Source of the DNA: Klebsiella terrigena
GTDB taxonomy: Bacteria > Pseudomonadota > Gammaproteobacteria > Enterobacterales > Enterobacteriaceae
Assembly: GCF_006539725.1 (NCBI RefSeq)
Contig: NZ_BJNO01000002.1
Span: 248,001-312,000 of the forward strand
DNA: 64,000 nucleotides
Direction of reading: 5' to 3'
The notes under the pieces are model-generated. The model searched no databases. It saw only the letters and a list, made by a program, of their open reading frames with translations, and had not been told where the DNA came from. This document shows, one piece after another, positions 29,078 to 40,814 of this stretch. The first letter of the stretch is position 1; each line of letters opens with the position of its first letter. A program made the position numbers and the translations under genes.

Positions 29078-29518
29078 CTATCCGTCCGCCTGCACCTTGC
29101 GGACCTCGGTCGCCGAAGGCAACAGCGGGGCGCCGTCTTCGGCCGTCGGCGCCATGGGCGGAACCGCCTGCAGCGTGCGTTTATCGATCAGGACGGAATG
29201 TGGCTCGCCGCTGGCGAAAAGATAGCGCTCCCCCCACTGACGCAGCGCGACCACGAGGGGAAACAGGCGCTCTCCCTTTTCCGTCAGGACATACTCCTGA
29301 TACGCGGTGCCGTCCGAGGCGGCCTGGGTTCTGAGGATGCCGGCAGCAACCAGCTTTTGCAGGCGATCGGAGAGAATATTGCGCGCCATTCCCAGGCTGC
29401 GCTGAAAGTCGCTAAACCGGCTCATGCCATCAAAAGCGTCGCGCACGATCAGCAGCGACCAGCGGTCGCCGATAATATCCACGCTGCGGGCGACGGGACA
29501 GGTTTCGTTTTTCATCAT
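29078..29518 (-). CDS. HxlR-family transcriptional regulator
   Basis: Winged-helix regulator of 146 residues. It has the N-terminal cysteine and signature CPVARSVDIIGDRWSLLIVR, the recognition region RFSDFQRSLGMARNILSDRL, and the wing YVLTEKGERLFPLVVALRQW. Members often sense electrophiles or oxidants through the N-terminal Cys. It is divergent from the MFS transporter, with about 115 bases between their starts, so it probably controls it. The start could be the second Met (29515); no strong ribosome site is seen. Confidence 0.85.
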   Translation of the reverse strand: MMKNETCPVARSVDIIGDRWSLLIVRDAFDGMSRFSDFQRSLGMARNILSDRLQKLVAAGILRTQAASDGTAYQEYVLTEKGERLFPLVVALRQWGERYLFASGEPHSVLIDKRTLQAVPPMAPTAEDGAPLLPSATEVRKVQADG

Positions 29519-29634
29519 GTTGTGCCGCGCGATGCGCGCTCCTCGGCGTGATGTAATGTAGTTGCATTTTAAAACTACATGCTCTAGCCTTCAAGTGGTT
29601 TTATTTTGAAACCAGATTAGTGAGGCAGAGAATC

Positions 29635-30849
29635 ATGAAGGCATCCATTGCATCCCTGGCACCCGCTGACCCGGCCGTGGCTATGCCCGCAGGCCTGGTC
29701 TGGCTGTTCGCTATCGCCAGCGGCCTGAGCGTCGCAAACGTCTATTACGCCCAGCCGCTGCTCGATGCCCTGGGACGGGAGTTTGCTATCAGCGACGCCT
29801 CCGTCGGCGGCGTGGTAACGGCGACCCAGATTGGCTGCGCGCTGGCGCTATTGCTGCTGGTGCCGCTTGGCGATCGGCTAAATCGCCGTCGGCTGATGGG
29901 CGCGCAGCTGATCCTGCTGATCGCCGCGCTGGTGGCGGTCAGCGCCGCAACGTCGGCGCTTATGCTGCTGGTCAGCATGCTGGCGGTGGGCCTGCTGGGC
30001 ACCGCGATGACCCAGGGGCTGATTGCCTATGCCGCCAGCGCCGCCGGGACGCACGAGCAGGGGCGGGTGGTCGGCGCCGCCCAGAGCGGGGTGTTTATCG
30101 GCCTGCTGCTGGCGCGGGTATTCTCCGGCGGCATCAGCGACCTCGTCGGCTGGCGCGGGGTTTATCTCTTTGCCGCGCTGCTGATGCTGGGTATTGCCCT
30201 GCCGCTCTGGCGACGGCTGCCGGCGCTGGCGGCGGCAAGGAGTCCGCTGAGCTATCCCCAGCTGCTGGCATCGATGCTGACGCTGCTGCGCCAGGAGAAA
30301 ATACTCCAGGTTCGCGGCGTGCTGGCGCTGCTGATGTTTGCCGCCTTCAATATCTTCTGGTGCGCGCTGGTGCTGCCGCTGAGCGCGCCGCCCTATAGCT
30401 ACTCCCATACCGCTATCGGCGCCCTGGGGCTGGTGGGGGTTATCGGGGCGCTGGCCGCCGGACGTGCCGGGAAGTGGGCCGACAGGGGCTACGGGCAGCG
30501 TACCAGCGCCGCGGCGCTGGTGATCCTGCTGCTCGCCTGGTGGCCACTCGCGCTGATGGCGTGGTCGCCGGTGGCGCTGCTTATTGGCATCGTGCTGCTG
30601 GATCTGGGCGGCCAGGCGCTACACGTGACCAATCAGAGTATGATTTTTCGCACCCGGCCGGAAGCCCACGGCCGGCTGGTGGGCCTCTATATGCTGTTTT
30701 ATGCCGCCGGCAGCGGCCTGGGCGCCGCCGCTACGACGGCGGTATACGCCGCCGCCGGATGGCAGGGGGTGTGCCTGCTGGGGTCTGCCGTCAGCCTGCT
30801 GGCGCTCATATTCTGGTTTGCGACCCGGCGCGTGGCCTCCGGCAAATAG
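29635..30849 (+). CDS. MFS transporter
   Basis: Twelve-helix major facilitator of 404 residues in the drug/metabolite:H+ antiporter group. The early segment GLSVANVYYAQPLLDALGRE and the loop PLGDRLNRRRLM between helices 2 and 3 are typical. The start at 29635 is chosen because GAGG lies just upstream; a GTG at 29620 is also in frame. It is divergent from the HxlR gene, its likely regulator. Substrate unknown. Confidence 0.82.
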   Translation: MKASIASLAPADPAVAMPAGLVWLFAIASGLSVANVYYAQPLLDALGREFAISDASVGGVVTATQIGCALALLLLVPLGDRLNRRRLMGAQLILLIAALVAVSAATSALMLLVSMLAVGLLGTAMTQGLIAYAASAAGTHEQGRVVGAAQSGVFIGLLLARVFSGGISDLVGWRGVYLFAALLMLGIALPLWRRLPALAAARSPLSYPQLLASMLTLLRQEKILQVRGVLALLMFAAFNIFWCALVLPLSAPPYSYSHTAIGALGLVGVIGALAAGRAGKWADRGYGQRTSAAALVILLLAWWPLALMAWSPVALLIGIVLLDLGGQALHVTNQSMIFRTRPEAHGRLVGLYMLFYAAGSGLGAAATTAVYAAAGWQGVCLLGSAVSLLALIFWFATRRVASGK

Positions 30850-30867
30850 GCCGCCAGGCACGCTGAC

Positions 30868-31647
30868 TTAGACGGTTGGGATGGTGCCGCCGTCAATAAC
30901 GTACTCGGCGCCGGTGATGGCGCTGGCGCGCTCGGAGGCCAGGAAGGCGATCAGATTGGCTATCTCATCTGGCCGGCAGGGGCGGCCGAGCGGAATGCCG
31001 CCGAGGGCGTCCATAATGATCTTTTGTCCGCCAGCGTAGTCAGTACCCGCCTGCGCCGCCAGCCGGTTGGCTAAGCCGACGGCGGCTTCGGTTTCAATCC
31101 AGCCGGGGGATACGCTAAGCACGCGCACGCCTGCCGGCGAAACCTCTTTGGACAGGCTTTTGCTGTACACCGAGAGCGCGGCCTTGGCGGCGGCGTAGGC
31201 GGTGGTCGCTTCCGGCAGCGGCAGGGTCCGCTGGATGGAGGAGACGTGAATAATCACCCCGGACCGCCTTTCGAGCATCTCAGGCAGCAGGAGCCGATCG
31301 AGGCGCACCGCCGGAAACAGATTAAGCGCCAGCTCCCGCTGCCACTGCGCGTCATCGAGTGCGGCAAACCCGCCCGCCGGCGCGGAAGAGCCTCCCAGCA
31401 TATGCACGATAATATCGACGCCACCCAGCTGCTCCTGTACGCGCTTTGCCAGCAGGGCGCAGCCCGCCTCGTCGCTCAGATCGGCTTTGACAAAGAGCGC
31501 CTCTGAGGGGACGGCGGGCGAATGGCGGGCGCAGGTGAGCACCCGCGCGCCGAGCTGGCTGAACAGCGCGACGGTGGCGGCGCCGGCGCCTTTGGTTCCG
31601 GAGGTGATGAGAACGCGTTTGCCGCTGAAGGTCAGAAAGTCAGCCAT
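30868..31647 (-). CDS. SDR-family oxidoreductase
   Basis: Short-chain dehydrogenase of 259 residues. The cofactor motif is TSGTKGAG near the N-terminus, the catalytic set includes S in [20 protein letters not shown] with Y-x3-K (YAAAKAAL), and NLFP replaces the usual N-helix motif. The C-terminus [18 protein letters not shown] is typical of NAD(P)-dependent reductases. It overlaps the NTF2-like gene by one base (TAATG), making a two-gene operon next to a divergent LysR gene. Substrate unknown. Confidence 0.85.
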   Translation of the reverse strand: MADFLTFSGKRVLITSGTKGAGAATVALFSQLGARVLTCARHSPAVPSEALFVKADLSDEAGCALLAKRVQEQLGGVDIIVHMLGGSSAPAGGFAALDDAQWQRELALNLFPAVRLDRLLLPEMLERRSGVIIHVSSIQRTLPLPEATTAYAAAKAALSVYSKSLSKEVSPAGVRVLSVSPGWIETEAAVGLANRLAAQAGTDYAGGQKIIMDALGGIPLGRPCRPDEIANLIAFLASERASAITGAEYVIDGGTIPTV

Positions 31648-31958
31648 TATTTAATCTCCAGGCGGGCGATGCGCGCATCCGCCAGCTGAAAGCGGTAGTC
31701 GAGCACCACCGGGCTGCCGGGGAAATTACCGCTCACCCTGGCGCGTACCGTCACGATATCGTCCTGGCTCAGCGCTTCGAAGGGCTCGGCAACGAACTGA
31801 TACTGCGCTCTTGCTGCGATCCGCCATGCCCGAATGGCCTGACGCCCGCGGTAGGTATGACCCTCATCGCGGACCACGGCGTCGGCGGTGAACGCTTCGG
31901 CAATCGAATCTTCATCGTGGGCGGTAAAAAAAAGCTGGACGGCTGCGGGTATATTCAT
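31647..31958 (-). CDS. SnoaL/NTF2-like protein
   Basis: Cone-fold protein of 103 residues of the SnoaL-like group: [40 protein letters not shown] and the C-terminal beta sheet. Such proteins act as small isomerases or hydrolases, or as partners of SDR enzymes. It is the first gene of a pair with the SDR, divergent from a LysR regulator 100 bases away. Confidence 0.8.
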   Translation of the reverse strand: MNIPAAVQLFFTAHDEDSIAEAFTADAVVRDEGHTYRGRQAIRAWRIAARAQYQFVAEPFEALSQDDIVTVRARVSGNFPGSPVVLDYRFQLADARIARLEIK

Positions 31959-32058
31959 CGGTAAACTCCGGTAATTAAATGACCTGCTTACTGTAAGAAC
32001 TCTTTATAATTTAAACAATTGGGTCCAACCGGGATGCCACAATGAAGGAATCGGGATA

Positions 32059-32976
32059 ATGTCGCGTATTGCGCTCACTGATTTAGATGCTGTGATGGCG
32101 ATTGCTCGCCGGGGAACGTTTCGGGCGGCGGCCATTGAACTTGGGGTGTCCACCACCGCGCTGAGCCATGCCGTTGCCAAATTTGAGGCCAGCCTTGGCG
32201 TGCGGCTATTTAATCGCACCTCGCGCAGCGTGGCGTTAACCGATGCCGGGCAGCTGTTCATCGCGCGCATGGGCCCCTCGCTGCAGGGCGTTCACGACGC
32301 GCTGACGGAGGTGCGTTCGCGGCGGGAGACCCCGTCGGGCGTGCTGCGGATTAACGCGCCGCCGTTTGCCGGGCGCGCGATTCTGACGCCGCTGGTGCTG
32401 GAGTTCCTGCGGCGCTATCCGGAGATGCACGTCGATCTGGTGACGGAGGGGCGGCTGATAGATATCGTCGCCGAGGGTTTTGATATCGGAGTCCGCGTCG
32501 CCCATTTGATACCCAATGACATGATCGCCCTCTCCCTCGGGCAGCCGCAGCGCTATGCGGTGGTCGCCTCCCCGGGCTATCTGGCCAACCGCGAGGCGCC
32601 GCGCGAGCCGGCAGATCTGCACAATCATCCGTGCATTCGCGTGCGGCTGCCGGACGGCTCTCTCTATCGCTGGCATCTGGAAAAGCAGGGGGAGGTAGTC
32701 CATCCGCAGATCGATGGCCCGCTGACGCTGGACGAGGCCTCGCTGGTCCGCGCTGCGGTGCTTGAAAACGTCGGGATCGGTTTTTTTCTGGAGCAAAACG
32801 TGATGGATGACATTGCCGCCGGGCGACTGGTTCGGCTGCTGTCGGACTGGACGCCGCCGTTTCCGGGGCTGTGTCTTTACTATCCCGGTCGGCGCAATCC
32901 GTCTGCCGGACTGACCGCTTTTTTGGCGCTGGCACGCGAGGTGGCAAAACCCTCTTCCCCTGCGGGAAGAGGGTAG
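32059..32976 (+). CDS. LysR-family regulator
   Basis: LysR regulator of 305 residues. The HTH is at about 18-40 ([20 protein letters not shown]) followed by [20 protein letters not shown], then a substrate-binding domain. AAGGAA precedes the ATG. It is divergent from the NTF2/SDR pair, which it probably regulates. The last codons (KPSSPAGRG) are made by a perfect 10-bp hairpin repeat (32950-32973), so the C-terminus is probably recent. Convergent with purB. Confidence 0.88.
   Translation: MSRIALTDLDAVMAIARRGTFRAAAIELGVSTTALSHAVAKFEASLGVRLFNRTSRSVALTDAGQLFIARMGPSLQGVHDALTEVRSRRETPSGVLRINAPPFAGRAILTPLVLEFLRRYPEMHVDLVTEGRLIDIVAEGFDIGVRVAHLIPNDMIALSLGQPQRYAVVASPGYLANREAPREPADLHNHPCIRVRLPDGSLYRWHLEKQGEVVHPQIDGPLTLDEASLVRAAVLENVGIGFFLEQNVMDDIAAGRLVRLLSDWTPPFPGLCLYYPGRRNPSAGLTAFLALAREVAKPSSPAGRG
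32950..32973. repeat. Perfect hairpin repeat within the lysR 3' end
   Basis: CCCTCTTCCC and GGGAAGAGGG pair perfectly over ten bases with a CTGC loop. Elements of this type (ccctct...agaggg) are, from memory, common intergenic repeats in enterobacteria. Here it lies inside the coding region, just before the stop at 32974, between convergent genes. Confidence 0.6.
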
Positions 32977-32982
32977 CGGGGC

Positions 32983-34356
<1,374 letters not shown>

Positions 34357-34998
34357 TCATAACTCCGGGGTTAAATGAGCAAGAATTTGTTTTGCCTGGT
34401 TAACCAGACGATTACGAGAAAACATGAGCTGCAGACGTCCGCCGCCAACCTGGTTCCACAGCACCGCCGCGCGGATGCCGGCCAGCAGCGAGGCGCGAAC
34501 CTTCGCCTGCACCTGCGGGCTTTGCAGCACGGCAGGAGAACCGGTGACCTGGATGCGCGGTCCCAGCGGGCTGATAACGTCTACGTAGATGCCCGCCATG
34601 GCGCTGAGCAGGGTTTCAGACTGCAGATCGAAATGTTCCAGCTGGCGGTGCAGGCCGGCGATGCGGTTGCCAAGGGTATCCATGGCGCCTTTGCCTGCCG
34701 CAAGCTTACGTTCGAGCACCATCATGCTTAAGGTGTAGCGGGTCAGTTCAGCGTTCAGCCCCTGACGGCTGCCGGTGTTGAGGACGCCGAGCAGGGTTTC
34801 AAGCCCGAGGCGAAGATTGGCTTCACTGCCACCGAACACCGCCAGCGTTGAATCCGGGTTGAGGTCGATGATGCTGTTCAGCGAGACGTGCAGGGCGTCG
34901 CTATCGCAATGCCCCTGGTGCGCCAGCTGCTGAACCAGACGGGCTGCCTGGCAAACGCCAGCCAGCGCCAGCGTGATGTCATAGTAATTCTTCGCCAC
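34357..34998 (-). CDS. hflD: Lysogenization regulator HflD
   Basis: Inner-membrane-associated protein of 213 residues that in E. coli binds phage lambda CII and lowers lysogeny; its host role is unclear. It starts at a GTG (34998) with AAGGAG upstream and reads [20 protein letters not shown] as in E. coli; the frame to 35112 runs back into mnmA. Conserved segments are [20 protein letters not shown] and [20 protein letters not shown]. It lies between mnmA and purB. Confidence 0.95.
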   Translation of the reverse strand: MAKNYYDITLALAGVCQAARLVQQLAHQGHCDSDALHVSLNSIIDLNPDSTLAVFGGSEANLRLGLETLLGVLNTGSRQGLNAELTRYTLSMMVLERKLAAGKGAMDTLGNRIAGLHRQLEHFDLQSETLLSAMAGIYVDVISPLGPRIQVTGSPAVLQSPQVQAKVRASLLAGIRAAVLWNQVGGGRLQLMFSRNRLVNQAKQILAHLTPEL

Positions 34999-35056
34999 AG
35001 GTGCTCCTTGTAAGCCGCCGGTAGCGGATTCAGCTATCGGCGGTAAAAACTGTCTG

Positions 35057-36271
<1,215 letters not shown>

Positions 36272-36348
36272 TTATCTCCGCGGGGATAGCGCGCGAGCGC
36301 GCCAAAAGTGCCGCCGCGTCCCGCCAGCGCTGGCTCCGGTTTTACGTG

Positions 36349-36795
36349 TTAAAACGGCCAGTTAAAGGCGCCGATCAGCGACAGCGGGTGGCGCGGATCG
36401 CCCTGATAGCTGCGGATACTTTCTGCCACCAGCTGAGAGCGCAGGTTGGGCGCGTGGAGTATCTCCTCGGCGCTTAGCCACAGGCAGCGGTCGATATCGC
36501 TGTCGTGCGGTTCGGTAGCGCAGGGTTCGTCAAGCTCGATGGCGAACAGAAAGCGCAGAAACGGCGTGCGGTCCGGCGCGATCCACTGATGCATGCGGAT
36601 AAAGTGCTGGGGAGTGGCGCGGATCCCGGTCTCTTCCCACAGCTCGCGTTCGGCCGCCTGCACCAGGGTTTCATCCGCCTCGAGATGACCGGCCGGCTGG
36701 TTCCACAGCGCTTTGCCGTTGATGGTCTCTTCTACCACTAAAAATTTATCTTTAGCGTGTACGATGCAGGCTACGGTGACGTGCGGTTTAAACAT
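36349..36795 (-). CDS. nudJ: Nudix phosphatase NudJ
   Basis: Nudix hydrolase of 148 residues; in E. coli NudJ hydrolyses HMP-PP, a thiamine precursor, and nucleoside di- and triphosphates. The Nudix box [20 protein letters not shown] is at 36-55, continuing TGI. It is five residues shorter than the E. coli protein at the C-terminus. It lies 18 bases after rluE, probably in one transcript. Confidence 0.94.
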   Translation of the reverse strand: MFKPHVTVACIVHAKDKFLVVEETINGKALWNQPAGHLEADETLVQAAERELWEETGIRATPQHFIRMHQWIAPDRTPFLRFLFAIELDEPCATEPHDSDIDRCLWLSAEEILHAPNLRSQLVAESIRSYQGDPRHPLSLIGAFNWPF

Positions 36796-36813
36796 ATTCC
36801 ACTCCTGGGATGA

Positions 36814-37464
36814 TTATTCGACCTGACGCCACTGGCCGTTGTCCAGACCGTCGAGAGTATAGCCGCCCATCGCGTAGCGAATCAGGCGCAGCGTGGGGTA
36901 GCCCACGTGCGCGGTCATGCGGCGTACCTGACGGTTGCGGCCTTCATAGAGGGTGATTTGCAGCCAGCTGGTGGGGATCGCCTTGCGTTCACGGATGGGG
37001 GGATTGCGCGGCCACAGCCATTCGGGCTGCGCGACGCGCTCAATTTCGGCGGGCAGGGTGGGGCCGTCGTTGAGCGTAATGCCGTTGCGCAGCGCCTCCA
37101 GCGCTTCTGGCGTCGGTTCGCCTTCCACCTGGACGTAGTAAATTTTACCGGTGCGCTTGCCCGGCTGGGTGAGCCGCGCCTGGAGCGCGCCGTCGTTGGT
37201 TAACACCAGCAGCCCTTCGCTATCGCGGTCAAGACGGCCCGCCGCGTAGACGCCGGCGTGCGGAATAAAATCTTTTAGCGTGCTGCGTCCGGCTTCGTCG
37301 GTAAACTGCGGCAACACATCATAGGGTTTATTGAACAAGATCACGCTGGTTGGTTGGCGTTCTTTACGTTGTCTGGTGACTTGTTGTGAGCTGAATCGCT
37401 CAACGCGATGTTTTCTAAATGAAGTTTTCTGCATGGTATTTTCAGGCCCCGTCAATTGCCGCAT
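36814..37464 (-). CDS. rluE: 23S rRNA pseudouridine synthase RluE
   Basis: Pseudouridine synthase of the RsuA family making Psi2457 in 23S rRNA. The catalytic Asp is in [19 protein letters not shown], and [20 protein letters not shown] is the C-terminal signature. The start is uncertain: the ATG at 37464 ([10 protein letters not shown]) overlaps a TATAAT-like -10, while the ATG at 37434 ([11 protein letters not shown]) begins the part best conserved with E. coli. It is divergent from icd. Confidence 0.93.
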   Translation of the reverse strand: MRQLTGPENTMQKTSFRKHRVERFSSQQVTRQRKERQPTSVILFNKPYDVLPQFTDEAGRSTLKDFIPHAGVYAAGRLDRDSEGLLVLTNDGALQARLTQPGKRTGKIYYVQVEGEPTPEALEALRNGITLNDGPTLPAEIERVAQPEWLWPRNPPIRERKAIPTSWLQITLYEGRNRQVRRMTAHVGYPTLRLIRYAMGGYTLDGLDNGQWRQVE

Positions 37465-37697
37465 TATAGCCTAATTACGAATGCCTTTCATGGATGCAAA
37501 CATTCAGGTAGTATTGACATGCTCATCACAATTTTTTAACAAAAATATTGCTCAAACTGATTCGCGCTACTAGAAGGCGGCACGGACGCGAATCTCCGGT
37601 TAGCGGGATCACCCGGTAGCGGAGTGGGCGGATAAAGCCAACGCTCGGTTAGTGTGAAAAGGAAGAGCAGAACCAGAAGCGCTCGAAGGAGAGGTTA

Positions 37698-38948
37698 ATG
37701 GAAAGCAAAGTAGTAGTTCCGGCGGAAGGTCAAAAAATCACCCTGAAAGATGGCAAACTGAACGTCCCTAATAACCCGATTATCCCGTTTATCGAGGGTG
37801 ATGGTATCGGTGTTGATGTGACCCCAGCGATGCTGAAAGTGGTGGATGCCGCCGTTGAGAAAGCCTATAAAGGCGAGCGTAAAATTTCCTGGATGGAAGT
37901 TTACACCGGCGAAAAATCGACCCAGGTTTATGGCCAGGACGTCTGGCTGCCTGCCGAAACTCTTGATCTGATTCGTGACTATCGTGTTGCTATCAAAGGC
38001 CCTCTGACGACGCCAGTTGGCGGCGGTATTCGTTCTCTGAACGTTGCCCTGCGCCAGGAGCTGGACCTGTACGTCTGCCTGCGCCCGGTACGCTACTACC
38101 AGGGTACGCCAAGCCCGGTTAAACATCCTGAACTGACCGATATGGTTATCTTCCGTGAAAACTCAGAAGATATCTATGCGGGCATCGAATGGAAAGCAGA
38201 CTCCGCTGAAGCCGAAAAAGTTATCAAATTCCTGCGTGATGAGATGGGCGTGAAGAAAATTCGCTTCCCGGAACATTGCGGCATCGGCATCAAGCCGTGC
38301 TCCGAAGAAGGCACCAAACGCCTGGTTCGCGCTGCTATCGAATATGCCATTACCAACGACCGTGATTCGCTGACGCTGGTACACAAAGGCAACATCATGA
38401 AGTTCACCGAAGGCGCCTTTAAAGACTGGGGCTACGAGCTGATTCGCGAAGAATTCGGCGGTGAACTGATTGACGGCGGCCCGTGGCAGAAGGTTAAAAA
38501 CCCGAACACCGGTAAAGAGATCATCATCAAAGACGTTATCGCTGACGCCTTCCTGCAGCAGATCCTGCTGCGTCCGGCCGAGTATGACGTTATTGCCTGT
38601 ATGAACCTGAACGGCGACTACATCTCTGACGCCCTGGCGGCGCAGGTTGGCGGTATCGGTATTGCACCGGGCGCGAACATCGGTGACGAGTGTGCGCTGT
38701 TCGAAGCGACCCACGGTACTGCACCGAAATACGCCGGCCAGGACAAAGTGAACCCAGGTTCCATTATCCTCTCCGCTGAGATGATGCTGCGCCACCTGCA
38801 GTGGTTCGAAGCCGCAGACCTGATCGTTAAAGGCACCGAAGGCGCAATCGCCGCTAAGACCGTGACCTATGACTTTGAACGTCTGATGGAAGGCGCTAAA
38901 CTGCTGAAATGTAGCGAGTTTGGCGACGCGATTATCGCGAACATGTAA
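37698..38948 (+). CDS. icd: NADP-dependent isocitrate dehydrogenase
   Basis: TCA-cycle enzyme of 416 residues converting isocitrate to 2-oxoglutarate with NADP+. S113, the AceK phosphorylation site, is in [46 protein letters not shown] and [19 protein letters not shown] are active-site segments. Codon use is that of a highly expressed gene, and GGAGAGG precedes the ATG. TTGACA at 37514-37519 is a likely -35. The 3' end is intact even though a phage-integrase relic lies just downstream. Confidence 0.98.
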   Translation: MESKVVVPAEGQKITLKDGKLNVPNNPIIPFIEGDGIGVDVTPAMLKVVDAAVEKAYKGERKISWMEVYTGEKSTQVYGQDVWLPAETLDLIRDYRVAIKGPLTTPVGGGIRSLNVALRQELDLYVCLRPVRYYQGTPSPVKHPELTDMVIFRENSEDIYAGIEWKADSAEAEKVIKFLRDEMGVKKIRFPEHCGIGIKPCSEEGTKRLVRAAIEYAITNDRDSLTLVHKGNIMKFTEGAFKDWGYELIREEFGGELIDGGPWQKVKNPNTGKEIIIKDVIADAFLQQILLRPAEYDVIACMNLNGDYISDALAAQVGGIGIAPGANIGDECALFEATHGTAPKYAGQDKVNPGSIILSAEMMLRHLQWFEAADLIVKGTEGAIAAKTVTYDFERLMEGAKLLKCSEFGDAIIANM

Positions 38949-38967
38949 TCCAGTCTCTGGGTTAGAC

Positions 38968-38999
38968 AAAAACGGGAGCCATTGAGCTCCCGTTTTTAT
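38968..38999 (+). terminator. Rho-independent terminator of icd
   Basis: AAAAACGGGAGC (38968-38979) and GCTCCCGTTTTT (38986-38997) pair over 12 bases with a six-base loop, ending in a T-run. Confidence 0.9.
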
Positions 39000-39086
39000 T
39001 ATCATCCAACGCTTTCCCCAAAATCTTCTCCAAAACTATTCCCCAAAACCGACGAAAAATTATACCGATTTATTTCCTACAACGAC

Positions 39087-39295
39087 CTATTCTTTGACTC
39101 GGTCATCGTTGTAGTTATCCGCCATTTCTTAGATTTATGGCCTAACAGTTTTGAGTATCCAAACCCTGTTCACGATATAAACGTTCAGAAAGAGACCTCT
39201 GCTCATGAAAGGTGGGCGCAGTTCCGTCATCCCGGATATCTGACAGCTTCATATTGCATATGTCACCAATGCGTTGGCAGGTCAACTGCACCGTC
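39087..39295 (-). pseudogene. Phage tyrosine integrase remnant next to icd (intE-like)
   Basis: The minus strand retains broken pieces of a lambdoid integrase catalytic domain: QLTCQRIGDICNMKLSDI (first catalytic Arg), a deletion, TFHEQRSLSERLYREQG (His box), a frameshift to LLGHKS, and a second shift to MADNYNDDRVKE with the catalytic Tyr. Position (directly after icd) and direction (toward icd) match intE of E. coli prophage e14, which uses icd as its attachment site. It is not functional. The AT-richer stretch 39000-39086 between it and the icd terminator shows nothing else. Confidence 0.8.
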
Positions 39296-39664
39296 TCAAA
39301 AGACGTCTACACAACGCTGGCCGACCTTGTTAAGGGCATTTATCAGTCCGACCCTCAGCTCAGCTAATGCCTTTGCTTTCTCTTCAAGCTGTTCGAGCTT
39401 GCGGTGCAGACAGGCCTGCTTTTGCGCAACGGTAAATTGGTCTTCTATCCAGACAGCTAAGACATCAGAAATCTCTGCCAGAGTAAACCCCAGCATTTTG
39501 GCATGTTTGATCATTTTTAAACGTTGCAAATCCACCGCGGAATAGACTTTATAGTTGTTGCTGCCATTAGGTTGAGGAATTTTCTCCAGCAATCCCAGTC
39601 TTTCATAGTAGCGTACCGTATCCTTAGATAACCCCGCTTTTACACACAGCTCACCGATTCTCAT
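39296..39664 (-). CDS. MerR-family regulator
   Basis: MerR regulator of 122 residues. The HTH and wing are MRIGELCVKAGLSKDTVRYY and ERLGLLEKIPQPNGSNNYKV, followed by a dimer coiled coil (QKQACLHRKLEQLEEKAKAL). The C-terminus lacks a metal-binding cysteine cluster, with one Cys in GQRCVDVF. AAGGGCGG before 39664 fixes the start; the longer frame reaches into the divergent gene. It is divergent from the SDR gene, its likely target. Confidence 0.85.
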   Translation of the reverse strand: MRIGELCVKAGLSKDTVRYYERLGLLEKIPQPNGSNNYKVYSAVDLQRLKMIKHAKMLGFTLAEISDVLAVWIEDQFTVAQKQACLHRKLEQLEEKAKALAELRVGLINALNKVGQRCVDVF

Positions 39665-39698
39665 ATTGCCGCCCTTACCTCGTATAAAATCACTCTGG

Positions 39699-39720
39699 AC
39701 CGTTGACCTAAGTGCACGGT
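39699..39720 (+). promoter_or_regulatory. Probable MerR operator in the SDR promoter
   Basis: ACCGT (39699-39703) and ACGGT (39716-39720) form a dyad, with TTGACC at 39703-39708 as a -35 element; a -10 would lie around 39726. MerR regulators usually bind dyads between -35 and -10. Seen by eye. Confidence 0.45.
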
Positions 39721-39760
39721 TTATCTTGTTGTGCGCATAATGGCAAACAGGAAACATGGT

Positions 39761-40561
39761 ATGAATTCTTTTGATTATACAGGGAAAACAGCGCTGGTTA
39801 CGGGGGCATCCTCAGGAATAGGGAGGGTCTTCGCTCAACAGCTGGCTGCTCGCGGTGTGGTACTGATCCTAACGGCTCGCTCAGAGCTAAAACTGCAGGT
39901 TCTCGCGGCCGAGTTAGAAAGGGATCATGGTGTATCAGTGACTATCATTGTGCAGGACTTAATGGCATCTGATGCCATTCCGCACATTGCGGCACGACTT
40001 GATGCATTACGGCTTTATCCCGATATTCTTATTAATAACGCTGGCTTTGCGACATATGGGCCGTTCGAAACGCTATCTCTTGAGCGACAACGTGAAGAAA
40101 TAAAAGTTAACTGCCTGGCGCCCGTCGAACTCACTCACGCTATGCTGCCCAAAATGCTGCTAAGCGGTTCCGGTGTGATTATTAACGTCGCCTCTACAGC
40201 CGCTATGCAACCAGATCCATATATGGCGGTTTATGGTGCCACGAAATCATTTTTGCTTTCATTTTCGAATGCGCTTTGGGCGGAATATCGCGCGCGCGGC
40301 ATCCGCGTATTGGCGCTTTGCCCCGGCGCAACGGATACGGCCTTTTTTGATGTGGTCAATGCGCAGAAGGCTTCAGTGGGTAAACGAATGTCGGCTGAAA
40401 GCGTGGTAAAACAGGCGCTATACGCCGTTGATACTAACCGTAATTATCTGATTACTGGCTGCAAAAACTGGTTGCTCGGCCAGTTACAACGTTTCGTTAC
40501 GCGCCAGCGCCTCTTGCTCATTGCAGAAAAAGTCTTACGCCCAAAGCCAGCGCGAGATTAA
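39761..40561 (+). CDS. SDR-family NAD(P)-dependent oxidoreductase
   Basis: Short-chain dehydrogenase of 266 residues, DltE/YqjQ-like. The cofactor motif is TGASSGIG (14-21), NNAG lies in ILINNAGFATYG, and the catalytic Ser and Tyr are in NVASTAAMQPDPYMAVYGAT with Lys following. AGGA eight bases upstream favours the ATG at 39761; an ATG at 39740 is also in frame. It is divergent from and probably controlled by the MerR gene. Codon use is less GC-rich than the core genes. Confidence 0.85.
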   Translation: MNSFDYTGKTALVTGASSGIGRVFAQQLAARGVVLILTARSELKLQVLAAELERDHGVSVTIIVQDLMASDAIPHIAARLDALRLYPDILINNAGFATYGPFETLSLERQREEIKVNCLAPVELTHAMLPKMLLSGSGVIINVASTAAMQPDPYMAVYGATKSFLLSFSNALWAEYRARGIRVLALCPGATDTAFFDVVNAQKASVGKRMSAESVVKQALYAVDTNRNYLITGCKNWLLGQLQRFVTRQRLLLIAEKVLRPKPARD

Positions 40562-40747
40562 TCGCAGCTGGGCCTGGACATCAATGTGTGCAAGCCCAAA
40601 AACCTTTATGAACTGCCATCGAACATAAGGGGGAGACGGCAATGACCGGGCGCTGCGACAGGTAAGCAACGGAAATATCGCGCACATGGCGTAAAGGTTA
40701 ACCGGCAACCGCTTATCTGTCTTAATCATCAAGGGCAGGGTCCGAAT

Positions 40748-40781
40748 ATTCGACCTCAGCAAGCACATGCTCAGGTCGAAT
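40748..40781. repeat. Inverted repeat between SDR and rcnA
   Basis: ATTCGACCT (40748-40756) and AGGTCGAAT (40773-40781) are exact inverses, with further partial pairing inside. It lies downstream of both convergent genes and may act as a terminator or a remnant repeat. The rest of the gap 40562-40814 shows nothing else I can name. Confidence 0.5.
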
Positions 40782-40814
40782 TGCAAAGCGGGTCTGGAGA
40801 GAGTCTTCAGCGAG

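Noticed and set aside
38982-39545. 187-codon plus-strand frame after icd
   Set aside because: It runs through the icd terminator, the integrase relic and the antisense of the MerR gene; no ribosome-binding site and no family.
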